In this document: piece by piece, positions 26,390 to 35,100 of the stretch | Position numbering within the stretch: position 1 is the first letter of the stretch | Layout: every line of letters starts with the position of its first letter | Origin: DATKHR01 sp035510155 | GTDB taxonomy: Bacteria; Acidobacteriota; Vicinamibacteria; Vicinamibacterales; CAVVIG01 | NCBI GenBank assembly: GCA_035510155.1 | Contig: DATKHR010000088.1 | Coordinates: forward strand, 1 to 64,000 | DNA: 64,000 nucleotides | Reading direction: 5' to 3' | Translations under genes and position numbers: made by a program | The notes under the pieces: generated by a model | Told to the model about the DNA's origin: nothing | The model's database searches: none | The model's input: only the letters and a program-made list of their open reading frames with translations

Positions 26390-27832
26390 ATGACGCGTCT
26401 TCAGTCTCGGCGCCCGCAAGACGGCTTCACTGGTTCTGGCAACTTCGGCCGCCTTCATCGCGGCCTCAGCTCTCTCGAGTACTTCACGTTTGGCTTCGGG
26501 ACCATGATCGGCGTCGGCTGGCTCGTCCTGATGGACGACTGGCTCACGCGCGGCGGCCCGGCGGGCGGCATGCTCGGGTTCCTCCTCGGCGGCCTCTTCT
26601 TGTTCCCGATTGCGCGCACCTACGGCCGGTTGGTGCAGCAGATCCCGGACGCAGGGGCCGAGATTGCGTACACCGAAGGCGTGATGCCGCCGTTTGTCAG
26701 CTTCGCGGCCGGTTGGACCATGGTCCTGTCATACGCCATCGTGTGCCCGTGGGAAGCGGTCGCGACGGGAAATCTGCTCGCGCGCGTCATTCCGGCTCTT
26801 AACACGCACGAGCTGTACGCGATTGGCGGAACGCCGATCTTCGCGCCACGTGTCGCCGTCGGTGTCGGGCTCACGGCCGTCGTCGCGATCGTCAACTACC
26901 GCGGCATCAAACCGAGCGGCATTTTTCAGAACGTGATGACGTTCGGCCTGCTGTTCACATTTGCCATCTTCACGCTCCTCGGCTTTGCCCGCGGGTCTCC
27001 ATCAAATCTGCAGCCGCTCTTCTCGCATGCGGGAGCTGCGGGCGCCTGGCTTTCGATTTTTCTCGTCCTTCAGATCGTCCCGTATTTCATGACGGGCTTC
27101 GAATCGGTCGCGAAAGGCTCCGAGGAGGCGCATGAAGGATTCGATCCGCGCAACTTCGCGAAGGCCATCTACGCGGCTCTCGTCGCCGGGTTTCTTTTCT
27201 ACGTGATCGTCATCGCGGTCGTCACCTGGGTGTATCCCTGGCAGGAAATTGTCTCCGGCCACGTGCGCACCGAGGTCGCCTTCGAGCGGACGTTCGGGTC
27301 GCATGCCATCGCTCAGTTGATCCTCTTCGGCGCGTTTCTCTCGTTGCTCAAGATCTTCAACGGCAATTTTGTCGCCGGCACGCGAATGATGTACGCCATG
27401 GGAAAACGCGGCGTGGTTCACCGCTCGCTTGGCTTCGTCCACCCCACCTATGGAACCCCAGCCGTCGCCATCTCGCTCCTCGCCGCGCTCACAATTGCTT
27501 GCGCCATGATGGGCGACGCGATTCTGGTGCCGATCACCGAAGTCGGGTCGCTGACGGTTGGCATTGGCTGGCTTTCAGCATGTGCCGCGTTCATCCTGCG
27601 GGCGCGCGTCCACGCGGCCGGCACTGACATGTCCCGCGCATCTCACGCGACCCACCTGACCCACCCGACCTATGCGGCGTGGCTCGGCGCCGCCGTCAGC
27701 CTCGCAATCGTCCTGATGAAAGTCATTCCGGCCATTCCCGGTAGCTTTACGCGGGCTGAGTGGATGGCGTTCGCCGCATGGAGCGGCGCTGGCTTCGTGT
27801 TCTGGCGGCTGAGACCCTCACTGGCGCGGTGA
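26390..27832 (+). CDS. APC superfamily amino-acid permease
   Basis: 480 residues with about 12 membrane spans. The N-terminus reads LSSLEYFTFGFGTMIGVGWL, the characteristic first-helix region with the G-rich substrate turn, and FMTGFESVAKGSEEA follows in the sixth-helix region. It likely exchanges or imports an amino acid or polyamine, given the divergent agmatinase. Near the C-terminus the loop SRASHATHLTHPTYAAW is encoded by a 9-bp tandem repeat. The ATG at 26390 was chosen because upstream codons are repeat DNA. Its stop overlaps the convergent oxidoreductase gene by 15 bp. Confidence 0.85.
   Translation: MTRLQSRRPQDGFTGSGNFGRLHRGLSSLEYFTFGFGTMIGVGWLVLMDDWLTRGGPAGGMLGFLLGGLFLFPIARTYGRLVQQIPDAGAEIAYTEGVMPPFVSFAAGWTMVLSYAIVCPWEAVATGNLLARVIPALNTHELYAIGGTPIFAPRVAVGVGLTAVVAIVNYRGIKPSGIFQNVMTFGLLFTFAIFTLLGFARGSPSNLQPLFSHAGAAGAWLSIFLVLQIVPYFMTGFESVAKGSEEAHEGFDPRNFAKAIYAALVAGFLFYVIVIAVVTWVYPWQEIVSGHVRTEVAFERTFGSHAIAQLILFGAFLSLLKIFNGNFVAGTRMMYAMGKRGVVHRSLGFVHPTYGTPAVAISLLAALTIACAMMGDAILVPITEVGSLTVGIGWLSACAAFILRARVHAAGTDMSRASHATHLTHPTYAAWLGAAVSLAIVLMKVIPAIPGSFTRAEWMAFAAWSGAGFVFWRLRPSLAR
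27642..27668. repeat. 9-bp tandem repeat in the permease gene
   Basis: Three 9-bp units (CTCACGCGA, CCCACCTGA, CCCACCCGA) plus a degenerate fourth, encoding SHATHLTHPT in an extramembrane loop. The same unit forms a six-copy array 600 bp away, inside the oxidoreductase gene, in the same plus-strand orientation. Confidence 0.75.
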
Positions 27833-28552
27833 GCTGAGTGCCTGTTCGATGAAGGCCGCCTCGGGGAGCGCGCCAAGGATCTCGACTTCCTCGTTCACCA
27901 CGGTCTTCGGCACGCCGCTCACCTGATACTTCCGCGCGAGGTCGGGGAACTCCGTCGCTTCTACTGCGGTCGCGGTGATGTGAGGACTTGCAAACGCCAT
28001 CTCGTGCGCGAGGCTGACCGCCCGCGGACAGTGCGGTCAAGTCGGTGTGGTAAACACCTGCATCGTAATCGGCCTGTCGACCGCCCGCAGCCGATCGAGG
28101 CTCGCGGCCGAAAGCGCGGACTCCCGTCCGCCCGCAAGCAGGACCGCCTGCACGAGCGAGACGAACTCCCAACCGGATGGAGCGCCCAGGAACCTGATCC
28201 GCGAATCCTTCATCGTGTCCGACATCCGGCCGTCACCTGTCGAGCTCGCCTCACTCGACCCACCCGACTCACGCGACCTACCCGACTCACTCGACCCACT
28301 CCCGTACGCAATCGCGATGGCTGGCGTTCGGTCGACGCCGTACTGCTTTGCCTTGTCCCCCTCGAGCACGAGGTTGATCTCCTCTACGGAAATCCTGTCG
28401 GAAAGACCGCGGAGCTCGTCGAGAATCTGTCGCGTCTCGCCGCACGTTTCGCACCCAATCGCCTGGGAAAAGAACAGCAGACGGACCGAACGGGTCATCC
28501 GATCGAATGCTTCGCGAAGTTTCTGCTGGTCGGCCGCCGAGAGCAAGGACAT
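27818..28552 (-). CDS. Protein disulfide oxidoreductase-like protein, probable selenoprotein (UGA at residue 172)
   Basis: Two tandem thioredoxin-fold halves, as in the protein disulfide oxidoreductase/glutaredoxin-like family. Half 1 has CETC (34-37) and the cis-proline loop RTPAIAI (75-81). Half 2 reads QVFTTPT, then TGA at 28037-28039, then PHCPRAVSLAHEM, and closes with the cis-Pro loop GVPKTVVN. Relatives carry CPYC or similar here, so TGA replaces the first Cys, giving UPHC. The frame stays open 72 codons past the TGA and is well preserved, which argues for selenocysteine rather than decay. Residues 84-115 (Ser/Gly-rich) are an insert encoded by a 9-bp repeat. Total 244 residues. A simple nonsense mutation or base error is the alternative. 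No sel genes lie in the window. Confidence 0.75.
27996..28039 (-). promoter_or_regulatory. SECIS-like hairpins just after the in-frame UGA
   Basis: Two possible hairpins on the minus-strand RNA. One pairs UGACCGC (the UGA itself, 28033-28039) with GCGGUCA (28015-28021), seven base pairs around an 11-nt loop. The other pairs CUCG with CGAG (28001-28012) around the loop CGCA, 28 nt after the UGA, with GCC/GGC able to extend it. The second has a G in the first two loop positions and a distance from the UGA that suit bacterial SECIS elements. Folding was judged by eye. Confidence 0.45.
28250..28303. repeat. Six-copy 9-bp tandem array inside the oxidoreductase gene
   Basis: Units CTCACTCGA, CCCACCCGA, CTCACGCGA, CCTACCCGA, CTCACTCGA, CCCACTCCC in exact register. 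On the minus strand they encode a Gly/Ser/Glu-rich linker (SGSSESGRSRESGGSSE) between the strand after the cis-Pro and the next strand. As nine is a multiple of three, copy-number change would not shift the frame. Confidence 0.85.
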
Positions 28553-28608
28553 GTGGCAATTATGTCACGCGGTGCCCGCCGGGGATTGACGCGCGCCTGC
28601 GTGATGCG

Positions 28609-28636
28609 CACGAGCGGCGAGCCACGAGCCGCGAGC
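28609..28636. repeat. Four heptamers at the zinc-ribbon gene 3' end
   Basis: CACGAGC, GGCGAGC, CACGAGC, CGCGAGC in 7-bp register, ending at the TAG of the zinc-ribbon gene (28636-28638). They lie in the 83-bp gap before the selenoprotein-like gene and belong to the CGAG word family. Confidence 0.75.
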
Positions 28637-29115
28637 TACTTGAACAGATCGTCGAACGCTTTCCGCGCGTCACTCGACGACGGATCTGCCGTGCCGCTCG
28701 TCGATCCCGACGACGAGGGTGCCGTGCTGGTCTGCCGCTCGACGGTCGTCCGCGGCGTCATCGCCGCACAGGCATTGCGCGCGTCTTTCGGCGACACGCG
28801 CGCGGAGATCTTGTCGCTCTGCGCGCACTCCCACCGCGCGCTCGTATCGAACGACACGCATTGGATGCAGCTGTGCAAATCGACGCCGCACCGCCCGCAC
28901 GTGTCCAGCAGCCCGACGGGGACCGACAACAGGTTGCCGCACCGCGCGCACCGGAACACTTCGTGGGCGGCCATCAGATTCGGCGTTTTCGGACCTCTCT
29001 CGTCCTGCAAGACACGCCCGGGCGCCCGCTCTTTGGGTGGCGCGGGGTGGCCGCGCGGTTGCCGCTCGCGAGGGTCGTCCTGATACCCGCGCTGCCGATA
29101 TTTCCGATCGCTCAT
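28636..29115 (-). CDS. Zinc-ribbon protein
   Basis: 159 residues. A basic, Gln/Arg/Pro-rich N-terminus (1-50) precedes CARCGN...CGRCG and then CIQCVSFDTSARWEC, three Cys-pair groups that could hold one or two zinc ions. The C-terminal third is Ser/Thr-rich and ends with the short helix KAFDDLFK. This arrangement is seen in uncharacterised small proteins; the function is unknown. ATG at 29113-29115. It lies upstream of, and on the same strand as, the selenoprotein-like oxidoreductase and may be co-transcribed with it. Confidence 0.7.
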   Translation of the reverse strand: MSDRKYRQRGYQDDPRERQPRGHPAPPKERAPGRVLQDERGPKTPNLMAAHEVFRCARCGNLLSVPVGLLDTCGRCGVDLHSCIQCVSFDTSARWECAQSDKISARVSPKDARNACAAMTPRTTVERQTSTAPSSSGSTSGTADPSSSDARKAFDDLFK

Positions 29116-29155
29116 GATGCTGGCAGACCCCTCATCCTCACATGAATCCTGGCCG

Positions 29156-29176
29156 ACGAGCCCCCGAGTCTCGAGC
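29156..29176. repeat. Three heptamers upstream of the second S9 peptidase
   Basis: ACGAGCC, CCCGAGT, CTCGAGC in 7-bp register in the 91-bp divergent gap between the zinc-ribbon and S9 peptidase genes. Same CGAG word family as 1830-1885. Confidence 0.6.
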
Positions 29177-29206
29177 GGCGCGGCTGACAAGGGTAATATC
29201 GTTTGT

Positions 29207-31363
29207 ATGCGGCCTTTTCGCAACGCCCAGTCGCCGGCCCGCGCATGGCGGCATGCTTCGACGATCGTCATTTTGGCAGCGACCGCAGGCGCGTGGGGGC
29301 TCGAGCCAGCCGCGAGGCTTCGAGCCTCCCCGGCAACCCTCTTGGCACAAGGCCAATCGCGGCGCGCGATGTCTCTCATGGACATCGCGGAACTCCCGCG
29401 TGCCCTCGACCCCCAGCTTTCTCCTGACGGCCGCTACGTCTTGTACGCCCTCAGCCACGCTGACTGGAAGGCCGGCCGGCCGGTTTGGCAGATCTGGCGC
29501 CAGGAGATTGGCGGCGGCGGGCCCCTGCAGCTGACGTTTGGTGACAACGGCGTCGTCCCTGGGTTCACACGCTGGTCGCCCGACGGAAGGACAATCCTGT
29601 TCGCCCGCGACGGTCAGCTCTCCCTTATGTCCGCAGGCGGGGGGGAGCCGACGCCGCTCACGAGGCATGCGACGAGCGCGTCGGCTCCAACCTGGTCGGC
29701 AGACGGGAGCGCCGTCTACTTCCTTGCCGCCGATGCCCGGACGGGCGAAGAACGCGAGCGCGCCCGGGTGCGGGACGATCTCTACTCCTACGAGGAGGAC
29801 TTCAAGCAGCGCCATCTCTGGAAGGTGACGGTTCCAACCGGCGCTGGCGGCGCCGGTGGCCCCCGAACGGCCGGAGCCTTCGGGTGTTGTGGCGGCGAGC
29901 AGGCGATCACGTCCGGTGACTTCTCCATCGCGTCCTATCGCCTGTCCCGCGACGGCCAACACATCGCCTTCACACGCGTGCCAAGCCCCCTTCCTGGCGA
30001 CGAAGACAAGAGCGAGATCTGGACGATGGATGCCAATGGCCAGAACGGTCGTGCGCTGGTGACGAACGCTATCGTGAAGCTGGAGCCGGAGCTTTCGCCG
30101 GATAACCGGCAAGTGCTCTTTCTCGCTTCCGCGAACGCCCGCCTCGAGCCCTATTACAGTCAAAACCTCTTCGTTGTCCCGGCTACTGGCGGTACGCCGG
30201 TCCCGGTGGTGCTCGATATCCCGTACGAGTTCGACCGCGCGACGTGGGCGCCCGACGGCCGCTCGATTCTGGGCGTCGTCAATATGGGCCTGCATAGCGA
30301 AGTCTTTCGCATCAACGTCGCGGCGCGAACGTTCACGCCGTTGACCGATGGCCGGCATTCCATTCCCTCGGCACCGGCGCCAGCCTGGAATCTCGAGCCG
30401 CGCGCCGGCAAGCTGGTGTTTCTGCTCGACGAGCCGACTCGCTTCGGCGACGCCTGGACGCTTGCGGTTGCGGCGACCGATCTCGCGCGCGTCACCCGCG
30501 TGACGGGCGTCTATGACACGCTCGAGACGACATTCGCGCTTCCCAGGCAGGAGCGATTCGAGTGGAAGGGGGCCGACGGAGCGACAGTCGACGGCATCCT
30601 GTTCTACCCGTCAGATTATCGACCCGGCGTGCGGTACCCGCTCGTCGTGCAGATGCATGGCGGGCCCGCCGAATCCGACAAGTTCGGCAGCGGCCCCGGG
30701 TTGCTCTTGAACTATGTACCTGTCCTGACCGGGAGGGGCTACGTCGTTTTGCGGCCGAACTACCGCGGCAGTGCTGGGTACGGCAACGCGTTCTATCGCG
30801 ATGTGGTCGGCCACTACTTCAACAACATGGCGCCGGACGTGCTGGCCGGCGTCGACGCGCTCGTCGAGAAGGGGATTGCGGATCCGGACCGGATGGTGCT
30901 CATGGGGTGGAGCGCCGGCGCGCATCTGGTGAACAAGCTGATCACGATGACCGATCGGTTCAAGGCCGCTTCAGCCGGCGCCAGCGCGGCCAACTTCATC
31001 TCTTTTTACGCTCAGAGCGATGTGCGGTACATCCGGACGCCTTGGTTTGGCGGCACTCCGTGGCAGAAGGACGCCCCAACCGATCTCTATTGGACTCAGT
31101 CCCCGCTGAAGGACGTTGCGAAGGTGAAGACGCCGACGCTCTTCTTCGTCGGTGAGAACGACGCGCGGGTCCCGCTCGCGCAGTCGATCGAAATATGGCG
31201 CGCGCTCAGAACAAACGGGGTGTCGACCCGTCTCTATGTCGCGCCGCGCGAGGGTCATCAGTGGGGCGAATTGCGCCATCAGATCGCCAAAGCGAACGCC
31301 GAGCTTGAATGGTTCGAGCGGTACGCTCGTGGGCGGCCGTACACGGCCGAAAAGGCGCCCTGA
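29207..31363 (+). CDS. Secreted S9 family prolyl oligopeptidase/acylaminoacyl peptidase
   Basis: 718 residues: an N-terminal signal region (ASTIVILAATAGAWG), a WD40-like/TolB-type propeller (about 60-440; PQLSPDGRYVLYAL, TRWSPDGRTILFA, PTWSADGSAVYFL) and an alpha/beta hydrolase. The triad is Ser569 (GWSAGAH), Asp652 (GENDARVP) and His684 (REGHQWG). The ATG at 29207 was chosen over the in-frame upstream ATG at 29114, which would lie within the divergent zinc-ribbon gene's start. It is a second S9 enzyme unlike the one at 4694-7321. Confidence 0.88.
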   Translation: MRPFRNAQSPARAWRHASTIVILAATAGAWGLEPAARLRASPATLLAQGQSRRAMSLMDIAELPRALDPQLSPDGRYVLYALSHADWKAGRPVWQIWRQEIGGGGPLQLTFGDNGVVPGFTRWSPDGRTILFARDGQLSLMSAGGGEPTPLTRHATSASAPTWSADGSAVYFLAADARTGEERERARVRDDLYSYEEDFKQRHLWKVTVPTGAGGAGGPRTAGAFGCCGGEQAITSGDFSIASYRLSRDGQHIAFTRVPSPLPGDEDKSEIWTMDANGQNGRALVTNAIVKLEPELSPDNRQVLFLASANARLEPYYSQNLFVVPATGGTPVPVVLDIPYEFDRATWAPDGRSILGVVNMGLHSEVFRINVAARTFTPLTDGRHSIPSAPAPAWNLEPRAGKLVFLLDEPTRFGDAWTLAVAATDLARVTRVTGVYDTLETTFALPRQERFEWKGADGATVDGILFYPSDYRPGVRYPLVVQMHGGPAESDKFGSGPGLLLNYVPVLTGRGYVVLRPNYRGSAGYGNAFYRDVVGHYFNNMAPDVLAGVDALVEKGIADPDRMVLMGWSAGAHLVNKLITMTDRFKAASAGASAANFISFYAQSDVRYIRTPWFGGTPWQKDAPTDLYWTQSPLKDVAKVKTPTLFFVGENDARVPLAQSIEIWRALRTNGVSTRLYVAPREGHQWGELRHQIAKANAELEWFERYARGRPYTAEKAP

Positions 31364-31369
31364 GGCCCT

Positions 31370-31404
31370 AAGCCCAGCCTTCGATTTCCACCCCGGCTTT
31401 TTTT
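31370..31404 (+). terminator. Possible weak terminator after the S9 gene
   Basis: AAGCC (31370-31374) can pair with GGCTT (31395-31399) just before a run of seven T at 31398-31404. The stem is short and the loop long (20 nt), so this is only a candidate. The T run also overlaps the -35 of the next promoter. Confidence 0.3.
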
Positions 31405-31431
31405 GACAATACGTGAAAAGTTTCACAAAAT
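31403..31431 (+). promoter_or_regulatory. Sigma70-type promoter of the ACIII-oxidase operon
   Basis: TTGACA at 31403-31408, a 17-bp spacer, then CAAAAT at 31426-31431. The -35 is perfect and the -10 matches four of six consensus positions. This would start transcription near 31438, about 80 nt before actA, and is the only strong promoter seen for the 12.5-kb operon. The spacer contains an inverted repeat. Confidence 0.6.
31411..31428. promoter_or_regulatory. Rex-like redox operator in the actA promoter
   Basis: ACGTGAAAAGTTTCACAA matches the Rex consensus TTGTGAA-N4-TTCACAA at 12 of 14 fixed positions; only the first two bases differ. It includes the perfect inverted repeat GTGAAA-AG-TTTCAC and sits between -35 and -10, where binding would block RNA polymerase. 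Rex senses NADH/NAD+ and controls respiratory genes in other bacteria. No rex gene is in the window. Confidence 0.55.
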
Positions 31432-31519
31432 GACCCCGGGCAACGTCGCCCCGGTTCGCTCGTCGAAAAAGGGAGTAAGCTCGGATTCACCCTCCACCTG
31501 GTCGTAATCGCAATACCCG

Positions 31520-32170
31520 ATGGCGCAGATCTTTCACCGCTCTACGAACACGATTGCTCGGGTCAGCATCTTCGGTGCGGTTTTCTTCGTCGCCGGCCTT
31601 CTGTATCTCTTCGATCAGATCAATCGATCGTCCTGGGTGACCGAGGTCCACGTCGCCCGAGAGCAGCCAATCCAGTTCAGCCACGAGCGGCACGTCGCCG
31701 GCAACGGCATCGACTGCCGCTACTGCCACGCTTCCGTTGAAGACAGCGCGTTCGCCGGAATTCCGCCAACCAGGACGTGCATGAACTGCCACTCGCAGAT
31801 CTTCGCCAACAGCCCGTACCTCGCGCCCGTTCGCGACAGTTTCCGTACAGGCACGTCGCTCCAGTGGACGCGCGTGCACGACTTGCCTGACTTCGTGTAC
31901 TTCGATCACAGCATTCACGTGAACAAAGGCGTCGGGTGCACGACCTGTCACGGCCAAGTCGATCGCATGCCGCTCATGTGGCGCGAGAAATCGCTGCAGA
32001 TGGAATGGTGCCTCGACTGCCACCGGCAGCCCGAGCGCTACGTGCGGCCGCGCGAAGCCGTGTTCCGGGTGGACTACGAGCCACCCCCGGATCAGCTGGA
32101 GTTGGGCCGACGCCTGGTGGAGGAGTATCAAATTCAGCGACTCACAAGCTGCTCGACATGTCATCGTTGA
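31520..32170 (+). CDS. actA: Alternative complex III subunit ActA, pentaheme cytochrome c
   Basis: 216 residues: one N-terminal membrane anchor (about 12-31) and five CxxCH heme-c sites at 66-70 (CRYCH), 87-91 (CMNCH), 140-144 (CTTCH), 164-168 (CLDCH) and 211-215 (CSTCH), the last at the extreme C-terminus. ActA passes electrons from the quinol site to downstream carriers in the ACIII quinol oxidoreductase. The N-terminus MAQIFHRSTNT is typical. First gene of the act-cox operon; its 3' end overlaps actB by 13 bp. Confidence 0.95.
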   Translation: MAQIFHRSTNTIARVSIFGAVFFVAGLLYLFDQINRSSWVTEVHVAREQPIQFSHERHVAGNGIDCRYCHASVEDSAFAGIPPTRTCMNCHSQIFANSPYLAPVRDSFRTGTSLQWTRVHDLPDFVYFDHSIHVNKGVGCTTCHGQVDRMPLMWREKSLQMEWCLDCHRQPERYVRPREAVFRVDYEPPPDQLELGRRLVEEYQIQRLTSCSTCHR

Positions 32171-35100
32171 AACACAGCGTGATGCGGGATGCGGGATGCG
32201 GGATTCGTCATGCAATGGACTGCGTGTCCCACGAATCCCACATCCCGAATCCCGCATCACGTCCCTTCTGGCGAACGCTCGAAGAACGCGCAAACGATCC
32301 GGCCTTCCAGGAGCGCCTCTTTAACGAGTTCCCCTCGGAGATCGAAGCGATTACGGACCCGATCCAGCGCCGGACTTTTCTGAAGCTGATGTCCGCGTCA
32401 ATGGCCCTGGCGGGCGTCACCGCCTGCACCCGTCAGCCTGTCGAAAAGATCGTTCCTTACGTCCGCCAGCCCGAAGAGCTGATTCCAGGACGTCCGCTGT
32501 ACTTCGCCACAGCGATGGCCGTGGGCGGCGTCGCCACAGGACTGGTCGTCGAAAGCCACGAAGGCCGGCCGACAAAGATCGAAGGCAACGCCCTCCACCC
32601 AGGCAGCCTCGGCGCGGCTGACGTCTTCTCCCAAGCCGCGATCCTCGGTCTCTATGACCCCGATCGGTCGATGACGCTCACCAATCTTGGCGAGATTCGG
32701 CCCTGGTCGGTATTCCTCGGCGCGATTCGCGCTGCCCTCACCGTGCAGCAAGCGCTGAAAGGCGCCGGCCTCCGCATCCTCACGGAATCCGTGAGCTCGC
32801 CAACACTCGCCGCCCAAATCCGCGACATCCTCTCGCGCTACCCGGAAGCGAAATGGCACCAATGGGATCCCGCCAGCCGCGACAACGCTCGCGCCGGCTC
32901 GCAACTGGCCTTCGGCCAATACGTCGACGCCCAATACAAGCTGGAGAACGCTGACGTCATTCTGGCGCTCGACGCAGACTTCCTTTCCTGCGGGCCAGGC
33001 AGCCTCCGCTACGCCCGCGACTTCGCCGCACGTCGTCGTCCCGAAAACGCCGCGCGCATGAATCGACTCTACACCGTGGAGACGATGCCGACGTCGACCG
33101 GCTCGCGCGCCGATCACAGATTACCGCTCAAGCCAAGTCTTGTCGGCGCCGTCGCTCGGCAAATCGCGGCAGCCGTCGCGCCAGGCGTCGAGCACCGTGG
33201 CGGAGCAGGGGCAGGCGGCCGTGCGGCCCCACAGGATCCACGCGCCGGCATCAGGGTGAGCGCGGCCGCACAGAAGTTTGTCGACACCGTCTCGAAAGAT
33301 CTTCTGGCCCACCGCGGCCGGAGCCTCGTGATCGCGGGGGACACCCAGCCGGCGTACGTCCACGCTCTCGCGCACGCCATGAACCAGACCCTCGCCAACG
33401 TAGGCCAAACAGTCATCTTTACCCAGACGGTAGAAGCCGAACCGATCGATCAGATCGCGTCTCTCCGTGACCTTGTCACCGAGATGAGCGGAGGCAAGGT
33501 CGATCTGCTGGTCATTCTGTCGGGGAACCCTGTCTATACCGCGCCCGCAGATCTCCGATTCGATGAAGCCCTTTCAAAGGTCCCGTTGAGAGTGCGGCTC
33601 GGTCTCTACGAGGACGAGACGTCGGCGCTCTGCCACTGGCAGATCCCGGAAGCGCACTTCCTCGAGGCATGGAGCGACGCCCGCGGATTCGACGGTACGG
33701 CGTCCATCGTCCAGCCGCTCATCGCCCCGCTCTACAACGGCAAGTCGGCGCACGAGGTGCTCGCCGCCATGACCGACCGCCCCGAGCGGTCCGCCTACGA
33801 CATCATCCGCGAGCAGTGGAAGATCCGGGGGGGAGGGACACCCGGAACGGACAATCCCCCCGGCGGCGACGACGACTGGCAACGATGGCTCCACGACGGC
33901 GTGATTCCGAACACCGCCTTCACGCCAAAAGCCGTCACGATCGCATCCCCCCTCGAATCCGGAATCGAATCCGCGGCCCAATCCGCTACCCAATCCGCAG
34001 TCCGCGATCCGCAATCCGGGATCCCCAATCCGCAATCCGGAATCGAGGTGTCTTTCCACCTCGACCCCTCCGTGCTCGACGGCCGATTCGCCAACAACGG
34101 CTGGCTGCAGGAGCTGCCCAAGCCGGTCACCAAGCTGACGTGGGACAACGCGATCTTCGTCAGCCCTGCCACCGCGGCGCGCCTCAGCGCCACGAACACG
34201 CCAGCCTATCGCGGCGGAGAGCACGGCACGATCATGAGCGACGTCTTCGAGCTTCGATCGGCGGGACGCGCTGTTCGTGGCCCGATGTTCGCGGTTGCAG
34301 GCCACCCCGACGAGTGCGCCACGGTGCATCTCGGCTACGGGCGCGCCCGTGGCGGCCATGCGGCGAAAGGCGCTGGATTCGACGCCACCGCCATTCGCCG
34401 TTCTGACGCGTTTTGGTTCGCGCCCGCCGAACTGGTCAAAACGCGCGACACCTATCCGCTCGCATGCACGCAGTATCACCATCTCATGGAAGGCCGCGAC
34501 ATCATCCGCGCGGTCACGCGCGACGAATATCTACGGAACCCGAAGAGCATGAGCGAGGGACCCGGCAAAGAGGAACCACCGTCGCGGGCGATCACGCTCT
34601 ATCCCGAGCACGAGTACACAGGTTACAAGTGGGGCATGGCTATCGATGTCAACGCCTGCATCGGCTGCAACGCCTGCGTTGTCGGCTGCCAGGCCGAGAA
34701 CAACATCGCGATTGTCGGCAAGGATCAAGTCCTTCGCGGGCGAGAAATGCACTGGATCCGCATCGATACGTACTATCGCGGCAATGTCGAGGAGCCGGAG
34801 ACCTACTTCCAACCCGTGCCGTGCATGCAGTGCGAGAACGCCCCGTGCGAGCCCGTCTGCCCCGTAGGCGCGACCGTGCATAGTGACGAGGGGCTGAACG
34901 ACATGGTGTACAACCGCTGCGTCGGCACGCGGTACTGCTCGAACAACTGCCCCTACAAGGTCCGCCGCTTCAACTATTTCTTGTACCAGGACTGGAACAC
35001 GCCCAGCCTCAAGCTGCAGCGCAACCCGGACGTCAGCGTCCGCAGCCGAGGAGTGATGGAGAAGTGCACGTACTGCGTTCAGCGCATCAACGAAGCGAAG

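Noticed and set aside
28037..28552. Treating the oxidoreductase as a truncated 171-residue gene plus a separate 60-residue gene
   Set aside because: Both halves are one continuous conserved fold across the TGA; the supposed second gene would start inside a helix after PHC.
31936..32157. actB extension back to 31936
   Set aside because: It is out-of-frame actA sequence; ActB-like sequence begins after 32158.
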